12,317 nt of DNA. Origin: Euzebyaceae bacterium. GTDB taxonomy: Bacteria > Actinomycetota > Nitriliruptoria > Euzebyales > Egibacteraceae. The stretch's first letter is position 1, and every line of letters begins with the position of its first letter. The position numbers and the translations under genes are program-made. The stretch lies in contig JACCVM010000076.1 in NCBI GenBank assembly GCA_013698135.1, forward strand, positions 1 through 12,317, in the 5' to 3' direction. Positions 1 to 7,129 of the stretch are shown in pieces. A model generated the notes under the pieces. It made no database searches. It worked only from the letters and a program-made list of their open reading frames with translations, and was not told the DNA's origin.

Positions 1-192
1 GAGAAGATCCGCGGCAGCGTGGCATCCATCACAGTTCCGGGCGTGGAACGCGACATCACGGCGAGCATCGGGGTCGCCGGCCTGTTGGAGCACGCCGGTA
101 ACGCGACGGGACTGCTGCGGGCCACCGGATGTGGGAAGTACGCAACCCGGCTCGGGCGGCGACCTCGCCGATGGACAGCAGCGGTTCCGTAG
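1..192 (+). CDS. C-terminal end of a GGDEF-domain (diguanylate-cyclase-like) protein, partial
   Basis: The window begins inside this gene in frame 1; only the last 63 codons and the TAG stop are present. The segment EKIRGSVAS followed by DITASIGVAGLLEH matches the end of a GGDEF domain, where an EKIR helix is followed by a VTxSIGVA strand. The final helix, usually AADxALYxAKxxGRNR, is present only in degenerate form: LLRATGCGKYATRLGRR keeps the LLRA, Tyr and Gly-Arg positions but has lost the Asp and Lys. GGDEF domains make cyclic di-GMP from two GTP, but the catalytic GG(D/E)EF loop lies upstream of the window, so activity cannot be judged. The degenerate tail suggests either an inactive or divergent domain or a frameshift near the end. 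I am fairly confident of the family and unsure of function. Confidence 0.6.
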   Translation, partial: EKIRGSVASITVPGVERDITASIGVAGLLEHAGNATGLLRATGCGKYATRLGRRPRRWTAAVP

Positions 193-212
193 CGGCCATG
201 CCGTGCAACCCC

Positions 213-235
213 TTGACTTGAAGTCGACTTCAAGT
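213..235 (+). promoter_or_regulatory. MerR-family operator: perfect 20-bp palindrome with adjoining -35-like hexamer
   Basis: Positions 216-235 read ACTTGAAGTCGACTTCAAGT, a perfect inverted repeat with no spacer. A -35-like TTGACT occupies 213-218 and runs into its left arm. In MerR-family promoters (MerR, CueR, SoxR and relatives) the dyad sits inside an over-long 19-20 bp spacer between -35 and -10, and the regulator untwists the DNA to activate. The layout here matches on the -35 side. The -10 expected near 238-243 (TCCCGT) is poor. The start codon of the Cys-Cys protein is 41 bp downstream of the dyad. No MerR-type gene is visible, so the regulator must be encoded elsewhere. Confidence 0.72.
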
Positions 236-276
236 TTTCCCGTACCCAGAGCCGTTCTCACACCCAAGGAGCTGCC

Positions 277-654
277 ATGTCCCACGAGCCCATCGCCTGC
301 ACCCTCCCGCCCGACCAGCTGCGCGGGCGCATGTCGCTGATCGACGTGCTGGCCTCCGATGCCCTACTCGGTCAACAGCCGATCGACGGCGGCCTCCGGG
401 CGCGCTTCCGCAACGCTCCCGGCATCGAACAGCGCGTCCGCGACCTGGTCGCTGCCGAATCGCAGTGCTGCGCGTTCCTGCGCTTCCATGTCCACCACGA
501 CGGCCAGGCCGTTGTGCTTGACATCACCGGATCCGTCGATGCGCAGCCAGCGATCAAACAGTTCTTCCCAGCACTGGGCACCCGAGCCAGCCGGACCCTC
601 ACGTGCACAGCACCGACGTACCGAATCGAAAGCGGTCGTAGTCTCTCGGAATGA
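277..654 (+). CDS. Small CCxF-type cysteine protein, possibly metal- or thiol-responsive
   Basis: This predicted 125-residue soluble protein has no signal peptide or membrane segment. ATG 277 is preceded by a strong AAGGAG (266-271) at 5 nt. The sequence has IACTLPPDQLRGR (Cys8), IDGGLRARF near 36-44 and RDLVAAESQCCAFLRF around 55-70 (Cys64, Cys65), plus Cys110 in a less conserved-looking tail. From memory, this Cys...(E/R)xxCCxF pattern occurs in short actinobacterial proteins and as a C-terminal domain in some MerR-family regulators, often near heavy-metal genes. No biochemical function is established that I can name. The MerR-type dyad upstream and the three conserved-type cysteines suggest binding of a soft metal or a thiol reagent; this is inference. 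Its stop overlaps the start of the acetyltransferase gene (ATGA), so the two are probably cotranslated. Confidence 0.8.
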   Translation: MSHEPIACTLPPDQLRGRMSLIDVLASDALLGQQPIDGGLRARFRNAPGIEQRVRDLVAAESQCCAFLRFHVHHDGQAVVLDITGSVDAQPAIKQFFPALGTRASRTLTCTAPTYRIESGRSLSE

Positions 655-1163
655 CCACGCTGCAGGGGGCGGTTGTCCGGCTCAGGCCAGCCACCAGGGC
701 CGACGTCCCGGGTCTGGTGAGGATCCGCCAGGCGCCGCAGGTCTACGAGCACTGGCGAGGCGGGGACGACATGGTCGCCGCCGTCGTGGAGGACCTCGAT
801 GAACCGGACGTCACCGGGTACGTGATCGAGCTTGAGGGTCGCGTCGTCGGCTGGATCCAGTGTCAGGCGGAGGAGGAGCCGGACTACCGGCACGCAAACA
901 TGGACATCTACATCGATCCCTCGGTGCGCGGTCGCGGCGTCGGCACCGACGCGGTCCGGACACTTGCGCGGCACCTGTTCGTCGATCATGGTCACCACCG
1001 GCTGGTGATCGATCCCGCGGCCCACAACGCGGCCGCCATCCGCTCGTACCGCAAGGTCGGCTTTCGCCCGATCGGCATCATGCGTCGATACGAGCGTGGC
1101 ACGGACGGCACGTGGCATGACGGCCTGCTCATGGACCTCCTCGCGGAGGAGCTCATCGAGTAG
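651..1163 (+). CDS. GNAT acetyltransferase of the aminoglycoside 6'-N-acetyltransferase type
   Basis: This 170-residue protein is a single GNAT domain, about the usual length for AAC(6') enzymes. The acetyl-CoA pyrophosphate loop is seen as IDPSVRGRGVGTDAVRTL at 88-105 (R-G-R-G-V-G). It is followed by HHRLVIDPAAHNAAAIRSYRKVGF (written here in parts: HHRLVIDPAAHN, then AAIRSYRKVGF) and by the AAC(6')-like ending MRRYERGTDGTWHDGLLMDLL. GNAT enzymes transfer acetyl from acetyl-CoA to an amine; AAC(6') members modify aminoglycosides in the cytoplasm. The substrate here is not proven, since many chromosomal relatives have no resistance role. The ATG overlaps the stop of the preceding gene by 4 bp and lacks a good ribosome binding site of its own, which points to translational coupling and shared control by the MerR-type operator. 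Confidence 0.85.
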   Translation: MTTLQGAVVRLRPATRADVPGLVRIRQAPQVYEHWRGGDDMVAAVVEDLDEPDVTGYVIELEGRVVGWIQCQAEEEPDYRHANMDIYIDPSVRGRGVGTDAVRTLARHLFVDHGHHRLVIDPAAHNAAAIRSYRKVGFRPIGIMRRYERGTDGTWHDGLLMDLLAEELIE

Positions 1164-1226
1164 CGACCCGTACCGCCGGGCGCCTGACCACTGAGACTCT
1201 CGGACGAAAGGACTCTAGGGCGAGTC

Positions 1227-1886
1227 ATGCTGGACTCAGCCAGACAGCTGCCGCCGGGCCAGCATGCCGTGGGGCTGGAACGCTTTGGACTGCCGCAGTT
1301 CGCGCGCCGACATGTGGATCCACCCGCGCGGCCGGTGCTGACGGTCGGCGGGGCGGTGCGGCGCCCAACGCAACTGGACGTGGGCGAGTTGCTGGCCCGC
1401 CTGCCGCGCCGCGAGCAGCGCAGCGACCTGCACTGTGTGACCACTTGGAGCGCGCTGGACTTGACCTGGTCGGGTGCGCCCTTTCGAGACGTGGGGCAGC
1501 TGATCGTCGGAGTCGTCCAGCCCGACCCGCGCGCTCACTGGCTGATGGCCGCCGGCCTGGACGGCTTCCAGTCTTGTCTCTCACTCGACGACGTGCTCGC
1601 TGATGACGTGCTGCTCGCCGATCGCCTGCACGGCGCGGCACTGTCGCCTGCGCACGGCGCCCCGCTGCGGTTGGTTGTGCCGGCGCAGTACGGCTACAAG
1701 AGCGTCAAGCACCTGGCCGCGCTGGAGTACCGGCACACCTACGCAGCCGGTTCGGCCGGCCTTCGGGAACACCCCCGCGGTCGTGTCGCTCAGGAGGAGC
1801 GCAGCCGGTTTCTTCCCGGCTTCGTCTGGCGCCGGGTGTGGGCCCTGGCGCTGCCAGTGGCGCGGCGGCCCTACCGGAGTCGGTGA
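1227..1886 (+). CDS. Sulfite-oxidase-like molybdopterin-dependent oxidoreductase
   Basis: The 219-residue product is one oxidoreductase molybdopterin-binding (SUOX-fold) domain. Diagnostic segments are FGLPQFA at 20-26, LTVGGAV at 38-44, DLHCVTTWSALDLTWSGAPF at 67-86 and the fold-closing RLVVPAQYGYKSVKHLAALE at 148-167. Cys70 aligns with the molybdenum-coordinating cysteine of the family. There is no Tat or Sec signal, heme domain or C-terminal dimerisation domain, so this is the short, probably cytosolic form common in actinobacteria. Its substrate and electron acceptor are unknown. The partner may be a ferredoxin- or flavin-type protein encoded elsewhere. ATG 1227 has a weak TAGGG (1216-1220) upstream. 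The 63 bp after the acetyltransferase gene show no convincing promoter or terminator, so cotranscription is possible. The next - strand gene converges on it. Confidence 0.88.
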   Translation: MLDSARQLPPGQHAVGLERFGLPQFARRHVDPPARPVLTVGGAVRRPTQLDVGELLARLPRREQRSDLHCVTTWSALDLTWSGAPFRDVGQLIVGVVQPDPRAHWLMAAGLDGFQSCLSLDDVLADDVLLADRLHGAALSPAHGAPLRLVVPAQYGYKSVKHLAALEYRHTYAAGSAGLREHPRGRVAQEERSRFLPGFVWRRVWALALPVARRPYRSR

Positions 1887-2038
1887 ACGTCTACCGCTCC
1901 GATCCGGACGGCAACACCTGGTCGTGCAGCAGCTGCCGGAGCATCGGCGACGAGGCCCGACGCCCGGCCATCCGCCCTAGGGCTCGACCGGCAGGCTGGT
2001 TTCGGGCCGCGCGATGGCGCGGTCGGTGGCGCCGATGA
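1883..2038 (+). CDS. Candidate small ORF with CxxC motif (doubtful)
   Basis: A GTG at 1883 overlaps the TGA of the molybdoenzyme gene (GTGA) and opens a 51-codon ORF. GGAG at 1876-1879 lies only 3 nt upstream, which is short for a ribosome binding site. The first 31 codons fill the intergenic gap and encode NVYRSDPDGNTWSCSSCRSI (residues 2-21), with a CSSC pair; 29 of those 31 codons end in G or C, as in the real genes here. The last 20 codons run antisense through the 3' end of the - strand beta-oxidation gene and encode only Arg/Trp/Pro-rich sequence. I do not recognise the product. It may be a small coupled protein, a decayed gene end, or chance in high-GC DNA. Confidence 0.25.
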   Translation: MNVYRSDPDGNTWSCSSCRSIGDEARRPAIRPRARPAGWFRAARWRGRWRR

Positions 2039-4076
2039 GGGCGCGGCCGAAGCGCTTCTGGCTGACGCCGGTCTGGTCCAGGTACTTGCAGATGCCACCA
2101 AGGAAGAACGGCCATCCGGCGCCCAGCAGCAGGCAGGTGTCGATGTCGCGGGCGTCGGCCACAACGCCCTCGTCCAGCATCACGACGATCTCGTCGGCCA
2201 CGGCCTCGACCGCCGCCTCTCGAATCTCCGCAGCGGTCATGCGCTGCACACCCACGTCGCTGACTCGCCAGCGTTCGGTCACCTCGCGGTACGGCACCAG
2301 GCCCTTGCTCCAGTCGTAGACGCCCGGCAGACCGCTCGACGCGAGCATCTGGAAGTTGTCGTCCAGGGCGAAGCGGTCGGGGTAGGCCTCGTGCAGCGTG
2401 CGCGCGACGTGGGCCGCGACGACCGGGCCGACCAAGCCGAGCAGCTCGAAGGGCCCCATCGGCAGGCCGAGCTCCTTGGTGGCGTCGTCGACCTCGGCGA
2501 ACCCGCTGCCATGGTTGACGGCCTGGCCGCAGGCGCCCATGAAGCGGGTCAGCAGGCGGTTGACGACGAAGCCGGGGGTGTCGGCGCAGGGCACCGCCGA
2601 TTTGCGCAGGGTCGTGGCCGCGGCGAAGGCCGTGGCCAGCGCCTCGTCGGACGTCGCTTGGGTTCTGACCACCTCGACCAGCGGCAGGATCGCCACGGGG
2701 TTGAAGAAATGGAAGCCCACCACCCTGTCTGGGAGGGTCAGCCCGGCGGCCATGGCCGTGACCGACAGACCCGAGGTATTCGTGGCCAGGATGCAGCCGG
2801 CGTCCACCACCGCCTCGAGGTCGCCAAAGATCCGCTGCTTGACTCCGAGGTCCTCGGCGACGGCCTCCAGCACGAAGTCGGCACCCGCATGGTCCGCCAC
2901 ATCGGTGGAAGTCGTCACCAACGACTTGAGGTGGTCGGCTTTGCCCGGTCGCAGGCGGCCCTTGGCCACGCGTTGGTCCAGTTCGCCATCGATGTGCCGA
3001 CGCGCTTGCTCCAGCACGCCGGCGTCGATGTCGGTCAGCACCAGCGGCACCTCGAAGCGCTGCAGGAACAACGCCCCGAGCTGCGCGCCCATCAGGCCCG
3101 CGCCGACGATGCCAACCTTGGTGATCCGCCGCGGTGCAGCGGCTGGCCTCCACGGCTGGCGCTTCACGCGCTGCTGGGTCAGCCCGAAGCTGTAGACAGC
3201 GGCCTGTGCCTGCCGGGCGGGCAGCAGCTCGGCGAGTGCCTCGGTTTCGCGACGCAGTCCCTCGGCGAGATCGCCCCCGCGGGCGGCGAACTCGATCAGG
3301 TCGATCGCGACGTAGGGCGCGCGGGTGGCTCCGTGGACGCGGTCGTCGGCGGCGCGGCGGGCGGTGGCCAAGGCCTCGTCGAGGCCGTCCGTCGAAGGGT
3401 CGCGAGCCGGCAGCGGCAACTGGCCCGTGACCAGGCTTTCCAGCGTTGCCAGGGACGCCTCGAAAAAGTCGGTCGCCGGCAGCAGGCGGTCGGCCAGCCC
3501 CAGCTGTGCCGCCTGTTCGGCGCGCAGCACCCGGTTGTTGCTCAGCGGGTTGCCCACGATGACGGTCAGCGCGTTGACTGCGCCGGCGATGGCGGGAGTC
3601 AGCTGCGTGCCACCCCAGGCCGGGACGATCGACAGGAACACTTCTGGGAAGGCGACCCCCGCCGCCGAGGCCGACAGCGTCCGGTAGTCGCAATGCAGCG
3701 CGAGCTCAAGCGCGCCGCCCATGCACACCCCGTTGATCGCCGCCAACGTCGGGAACGCCAGGTCGCGCAGCCGACCGAACACGTCGTGGCCGCGCCGCGC
3801 CGCCTCGCGGGCCCCGGCTTCGTCCATGCCCTCGAAGGCGCCCAGGTCGGCGCCGGCCGCGAAGACGAACGGCTTGCCCGTCAGCAGGAGGCCCTTGACG
3901 TCGGCCTGCGCGGCCACTTCCTCGACTGCGGCTCGCAGCGATGCCAGGCTCCGCTCGCCGAAGGTGTTGGGCTTGCGGTGGTCGGCACCGTTGTCCAACG
4001 TCAGGATGGCCAGGCGTCCCGCCTCGCGCGAGTCGAGATAGGTGACCTTGCAGCTGGTGACCAGCTCGCTCGCCAC
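1977..4076 (-). CDS. fadB: Fatty-oxidation multifunctional enzyme: enoyl-CoA hydratase / 3-hydroxyacyl-CoA dehydrogenase
   Basis: This 699-residue two-part enzyme performs two cytoplasmic beta-oxidation steps: hydration of trans-2-enoyl-CoA and NAD-dependent oxidation of 3-hydroxyacyl-CoA. The crotonase half (about 10-230) has the oxyanion-hole segment FVFAAGADLGAF and candidate catalytic Glu124 (GGALEL) and Glu145 (FPEV). The dehydrogenase half (about 318-690) has the NAD-binding VGIVGAGLMG at 321-330 and the GFHFFNP signature, with His456 and Glu468 as the likely catalytic pair. I chose GTG 4076 because GGGAG lies about 10 nt upstream, it sits 2 bp after the thiolase TGA, and it gives the family-like start (M)ASELVTSCKV. 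An in-frame GTG at 4127 would add 17 residues and overlap the thiolase gene. It forms a tight operon with that gene. Confidence 0.93.
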   Translation of the reverse strand: MASELVTSCKVTYLDSREAGRLAILTLDNGADHRKPNTFGERSLASLRAAVEEVAAQADVKGLLLTGKPFVFAAGADLGAFEGMDEAGAREAARRGHDVFGRLRDLAFPTLAAINGVCMGGALELALHCDYRTLSASAAGVAFPEVFLSIVPAWGGTQLTPAIAGAVNALTVIVGNPLSNNRVLRAEQAAQLGLADRLLPATDFFEASLATLESLVTGQLPLPARDPSTDGLDEALATARRAADDRVHGATRAPYVAIDLIEFAARGGDLAEGLRRETEALAELLPARQAQAAVYSFGLTQQRVKRQPWRPAAAPRRITKVGIVGAGLMGAQLGALFLQRFEVPLVLTDIDAGVLEQARRHIDGELDQRVAKGRLRPGKADHLKSLVTTSTDVADHAGADFVLEAVAEDLGVKQRIFGDLEAVVDAGCILATNTSGLSVTAMAAGLTLPDRVVGFHFFNPVAILPLVEVVRTQATSDEALATAFAAATTLRKSAVPCADTPGFVVNRLLTRFMGACGQAVNHGSGFAEVDDATKELGLPMGPFELLGLVGPVVAAHVARTLHEAYPDRFALDDNFQMLASSGLPGVYDWSKGLVPYREVTERWRVSDVGVQRMTAAEIREAAVEAVADEIVVMLDEGVVADARDIDTCLLLGAGWPFFLGGICKYLDQTGVSQKRFGRALIGATDRAIARPETSLPVEP

Positions 4077-4078
4077 GT

Positions 4079-5257
4079 TCAGATCCGCTCCCACAGCACG
4101 GCGGCACCCATGCCGAGGCCGACGCACAGCGTCACCAGGCCGTAGCGCGCCTCATCGTGGGTCTGCAAGTAGTGCGCCAGCTGCTGGGTCAGCCGGGCGC
4201 CGGACATCGCCAGCGGATGCCCCATGGCGATCGCGCCACCGTAGGGGTTGACCTTGGGACTGTCGGTGGGCAGGCCGAAGTAGTCGAGGAACGCCACGCA
4301 CTGCACGGCGAAGGCCTCGTTCATCTCGATCACGTCGAGGTCGTCGATCAACAGGCCGGTCTTGGCCAGCAGCCGCTGGGTAGCGGGGATCGGGCCGTAC
4401 CCCATGGTCTCTGGCTCGACGCCGACGAAGGTGTAGTCGACCAGGCGCATGCGGGCGGGCAGACCGAGCTGCGCCGTAGTGTCGCGGTCCGCCAGCAGCA
4501 CACAGCCCGCCCCGTCATTCAGGCCCGCAGCATTGCCGGCGGTCACACGCCCGCCCGGACGGAACGGCGTCGGCAACCCCGCCAGGGCCTCCAACGTCGT
4601 GCCGGGGCGCGGGTGCTCGTCGTCGGTCACCACCCGCCATCCGGCCTCGCTCCATACCCCCATCCGCACGACGTGGCTGTCGAAGACGCCCTCGGCCCTG
4701 GCCTTGGCGACCCGTTCCTGGGACTGCACGGCATAGGCGTCGGCGCGCTCGCGGGAGATGCCCGGCAGCTCATCGTGCAGGTTCTCGGCGGTGGCACCCA
4801 TGACCAACGCCGAGGTGTCGACCAGCTTCTCAGCGAGGAAACGCGGATTGGGGTCCGCGCCCTCGGCGAGCGGGTGATGCCCCATGTGCTCGACACCGCC
4901 GGCGAGGACGACCGTCTGGGCCCCGACCCGGATCGCGTTGGCGGCGTTGGTGATCGACGTCACCGAGCCGGCGCACATCCGATCGACGGCGTAACCGGGC
5001 ACCGACTTCGGCAAGCCCGCCAGGATCGCGGTGGTGCGTCCGATGGTCAGGCCCTGGTCACCCTGCTGCGTGGTGGCGGCCCAGACGTTGTCGTCGATCG
5101 CTGCCGGGTCCAGCTGCGGGTTGCGGTCCAGCAGTGCCCTGATGGTGCGCACCACCATGTCGTCGGCGCGCGTTGCGGCGTAGTAGCCGTTGTCGCCGGC
5201 GCGCCCGATCGGCAGGCGGACGCCGTCGACGTAGACGGCGTCTCGCAACTGGACCAT
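4079..5257 (-). CDS. fadA: Acetyl-CoA acyltransferase (3-ketoacyl-CoA thiolase)
   Basis: This 392-residue type-II thiolase catalyses thiolytic cleavage of 3-ketoacyl-CoA, releasing acetyl-CoA and a shortened acyl-CoA, the last step of the beta-oxidation cycle. The nucleophile is Cys95 in DRMCAGSVTSI. The second active-site elements are NEAFA at 313-317, His347 in NPYGGAIAMGHPLAMSGAR (337-355) and Cys378 in TLCVGLGMG. Length and motif spacing are normal. ATG 5257 is preferred because AGGAG (complement of 5264-5268) lies 6 nt upstream; a TTG 27 nt further up would add nine residues without a clear ribosome binding site. The hydratase/dehydrogenase gene follows after 2 bp, so the pair most likely forms the alpha/beta trifunctional arrangement. 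The polymerase gene lies 36 bp upstream on the same strand. Confidence 0.94.
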   Translation of the reverse strand: MVQLRDAVYVDGVRLPIGRAGDNGYYAATRADDMVVRTIRALLDRNPQLDPAAIDDNVWAATTQQGDQGLTIGRTTAILAGLPKSVPGYAVDRMCAGSVTSITNAANAIRVGAQTVVLAGGVEHMGHHPLAEGADPNPRFLAEKLVDTSALVMGATAENLHDELPGISRERADAYAVQSQERVAKARAEGVFDSHVVRMGVWSEAGWRVVTDDEHPRPGTTLEALAGLPTPFRPGGRVTAGNAAGLNDGAGCVLLADRDTTAQLGLPARMRLVDYTFVGVEPETMGYGPIPATQRLLAKTGLLIDDLDVIEMNEAFAVQCVAFLDYFGLPTDSPKVNPYGGAIAMGHPLAMSGARLTQQLAHYLQTHDEARYGLVTLCVGLGMGAAVLWERI

Positions 5258-5293
5258 TTGCGGCTCCTGTCCCGGTCGTGCCAAACGCCAAGG

Positions 5294-7129
5294 CTAGCGA
5301 CGGGGTAACCCACCCGGTTCGAGGGTGCCCCAGCGCGGGCTCACGGACGCGTCCACCTCGGCCGGCACATCGCCGAGCAGCTCGCGGGCCGCGGCCAGCA
5401 TGCCCTCGGTCACCAGCGCGGCGGCTTCCTCGCCGTGCTCGGCGGGGACCTCGGCGACCAGCTCGTCATGGACGACGAGGACCAGGCCGTCGCGGCGCAC
5501 CGGTCCGTTCCAGCCACCGGCACGGCCGGCACCGCCGCCGAGTCCATTACCGCCAAGGCCGCCGCCGAAGCGCTCGGCCAACCGCCGGTCGACCTCGGCC
5601 AGCGCTAGCTTGGTCATGTCCGCGCCTGCGCCCTGAATCGGGGCGTTGCGGGCCAAGGTGACGATGCTGCCCTGGGACGGGTCGACCTTGCGGATCCGCC
5701 CGAGCGCGGTGCGCACCCGCCCCGAGCGACGCCCCGCGGCCTCAGCCTCGGCCAGCCAGTCCGCCACGCGGGGGAACGCGGCGAAGTAGCGCTCCATCGC
5801 CGTCTGCGCCTGCGGCAGATCCATGCCGGTGGCGCGAGCGAACCCCGGCGCGCCCATGCCGTACATCAGCCCGAAGTTGAGCGCCTTGGCCGCGATCCGC
5901 TGCGCCGGGGTGACGTCGTCCTCACGCGAGCCGAAGGCCATCGCGGCGGTGGTGCGGTGCAGATCACCGCCTCGGCGGAAGACCTCGGTCAGCGCCTCGT
6001 CGCCAGAGACAGCGGCAAGGATTCGCAGCTCCTGCTGCGAGTAGTCGGCCACGACCAGCGCTCGGCCGGGGGCGCCGCCGAAGCAGGCGCGATAGTGAGC
6101 GTCCTTGGGGACCTGCAGCAGGTTCGGATCGCTGCAGGCGATCCGCCCGGTCCCGACGATCTGGCGCCAGTCGGGATGGATCCGTCCGGTGACGGGATGG
6201 ACCACGCGCTGCGCCCAGTCGCCGCCCCAGTTGGACGTGACCTTGCTGACCTGGCGGTACTCCAGCAGCGCCGCGACCGCGGGATGCTCGCGGTGGTCGC
6301 GCAGGGCGACCTCCCGGGTGGTTGGCAGATCAATCCCCAGACGGTGGAGAGCCGCGAGGAGCTGCTCGGGCGAGTCGAGGTTCACCGGCTCCGGTCCCAG
6401 CAGTGTCTGCGGGCTGTCTTCGGTGACCAGCGCCTCCTGCACCGCCGCCTCCAGCTCGGGGAGGTCGGCCTCCAGTGCACCGACGACCGAGGCCCACCTC
6501 GGCGCATCGAAGGCCATGCCGCGCAGCTGCAGGTCGGCCAGCACCGGTAAGGCGGCGAACTCCAGCTGCGCCACCTTCGTCAACCCGTGACCGACCAGCT
6601 CGCGCCACTGCTGGGAGAACACCCCGAAGGTGGCCACCGCGTCGTCGGCCGCGTAGCGCAGCTGCGCCTCGGTGAAGCCACCACCCTTGCCGAAGGATTC
6701 GCGCACCGACTTGTCCAGCTGCATGCCGAGGCGGAACGACGCGATGCCGGCGAGCCCGATGCCAGTGGTCGTCTTCTCGCCGCCGTCGAGCAGCTGCTGG
6801 GCCAGCATCGTGTCGGCCACCCGACGTACGGCGACGCCCGAGGCGGCCAGGAAGCGCAGGTCGAACGAGCCGTGGTGGAACACCTTGAGCACCCCGGTGT
6901 CGCCGAGCACCGGGGCGAGCACGGCCGGGTCCACACGCTCGGCGTCAAGGACGAGCACGGGCAACGACGGTCCCGCGGCGAGCTGCACGAGCCGCAGTCG
7001 ATCGCGGTAGGGATCCCAGCCGTTGGTCTCGGTGTCCACCGCAATCATCGCCGCACCGTCGAGCTGCCCCAACCACTGCGCAGCGTCGGTGGCCGTGGCG
7101 GCGTGCACGTAGGGTTGGGGTTCGCTCAT
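5294..7129 (-). CDS. Compact family A DNA polymerase with N-terminal 3'-5' exonuclease domain
   Basis: At 611 residues this is a Klenow-like enzyme without the 5' nuclease domain of full-length Pol I (about 900 residues). The DEDDy exonuclease shows Asp32/Glu34 (AVDTETNGWDP), Asp90 (HHGSFDLRFL) and Tyr159/Asp163 (RYAADDA). The polymerase shows TGRIACSDPNLLQVP near 327-341, motif A VVADYSQQELRILA (Asp362, steric-gate-type Glu367), motif B Arg411-x3-Lys415-x3-Phe419 with Tyr423, NAPIQGAGADM near 495-505 and motif C VVHDELV (His554, Asp555, Glu556). All expected catalytic residues are present, so both activities are predicted. A glycine-rich insert (about 521-542) precedes motif C. ATG 7129 lacks a clear ribosome binding site, so translation may be leaderless. 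It lies 36 bp upstream of the thiolase gene. It may serve in repair, or be a second Pol I of ancient phage-like or horizontal origin. Confidence 0.92.
   Translation of the reverse strand: MSEPQPYVHAATATDAAQWLGQLDGAAMIAVDTETNGWDPYRDRLRLVQLAAGPSLPVLVLDAERVDPAVLAPVLGDTGVLKVFHHGSFDLRFLAASGVAVRRVADTMLAQQLLDGGEKTTTGIGLAGIASFRLGMQLDKSVRESFGKGGGFTEAQLRYAADDAVATFGVFSQQWRELVGHGLTKVAQLEFAALPVLADLQLRGMAFDAPRWASVVGALEADLPELEAAVQEALVTEDSPQTLLGPEPVNLDSPEQLLAALHRLGIDLPTTREVALRDHREHPAVAALLEYRQVSKVTSNWGGDWAQRVVHPVTGRIHPDWRQIVGTGRIACSDPNLLQVPKDAHYRACFGGAPGRALVVADYSQQELRILAAVSGDEALTEVFRRGGDLHRTTAAMAFGSREDDVTPAQRIAAKALNFGLMYGMGAPGFARATGMDLPQAQTAMERYFAAFPRVADWLAEAEAAGRRSGRVRTALGRIRKVDPSQGSIVTLARNAPIQGAGADMTKLALAEVDRRLAERFGGGLGGNGLGGGAGRAGGWNGPVRRDGLVLVVHDELVAEVPAEHGEEAAALVTEGMLAAARELLGDVPAEVDASVSPRWGTLEPGGLPRR

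Noticed and set aside
372..1118. A 248-codon - strand frame opposite the Cys-Cys protein and acetyltransferase genes
   Set aside because: It shows no motif, and the + strand genes have family signatures, a strong ribosome binding site and a coupled overlap.
1840..1976. A frameshift joining the molybdoenzyme to the following small ORF
   Set aside because: The molybdoenzyme already ends at a family-normal place after the HPRGRVAQEERSRFLPG segment, and the continuation has no similarity to a known extension of the family.
1891..3693. A 600-codon - strand frame overlapping fadB in another register
   Set aside because: The sequence is Arg/Gly/Pro-rich without recognisable motifs. It is a frame shadow of the real gene, although its last codons also cross the convergent gap.
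2391..4145. A 584-codon open frame on the + strand opposite the fadB gene
   Set aside because: Its translation is low-complexity (His, Gln, Arg, Gly rich) with no domain, and the opposite strand carries an intact, motif-complete enzyme. It is the antisense shadow expected in high-GC DNA.
4157..5308. A 383-codon + strand frame opposite the thiolase gene
   Set aside because: It has no domain or ribosome binding site and lies antisense to a clear thiolase with all catalytic residues.
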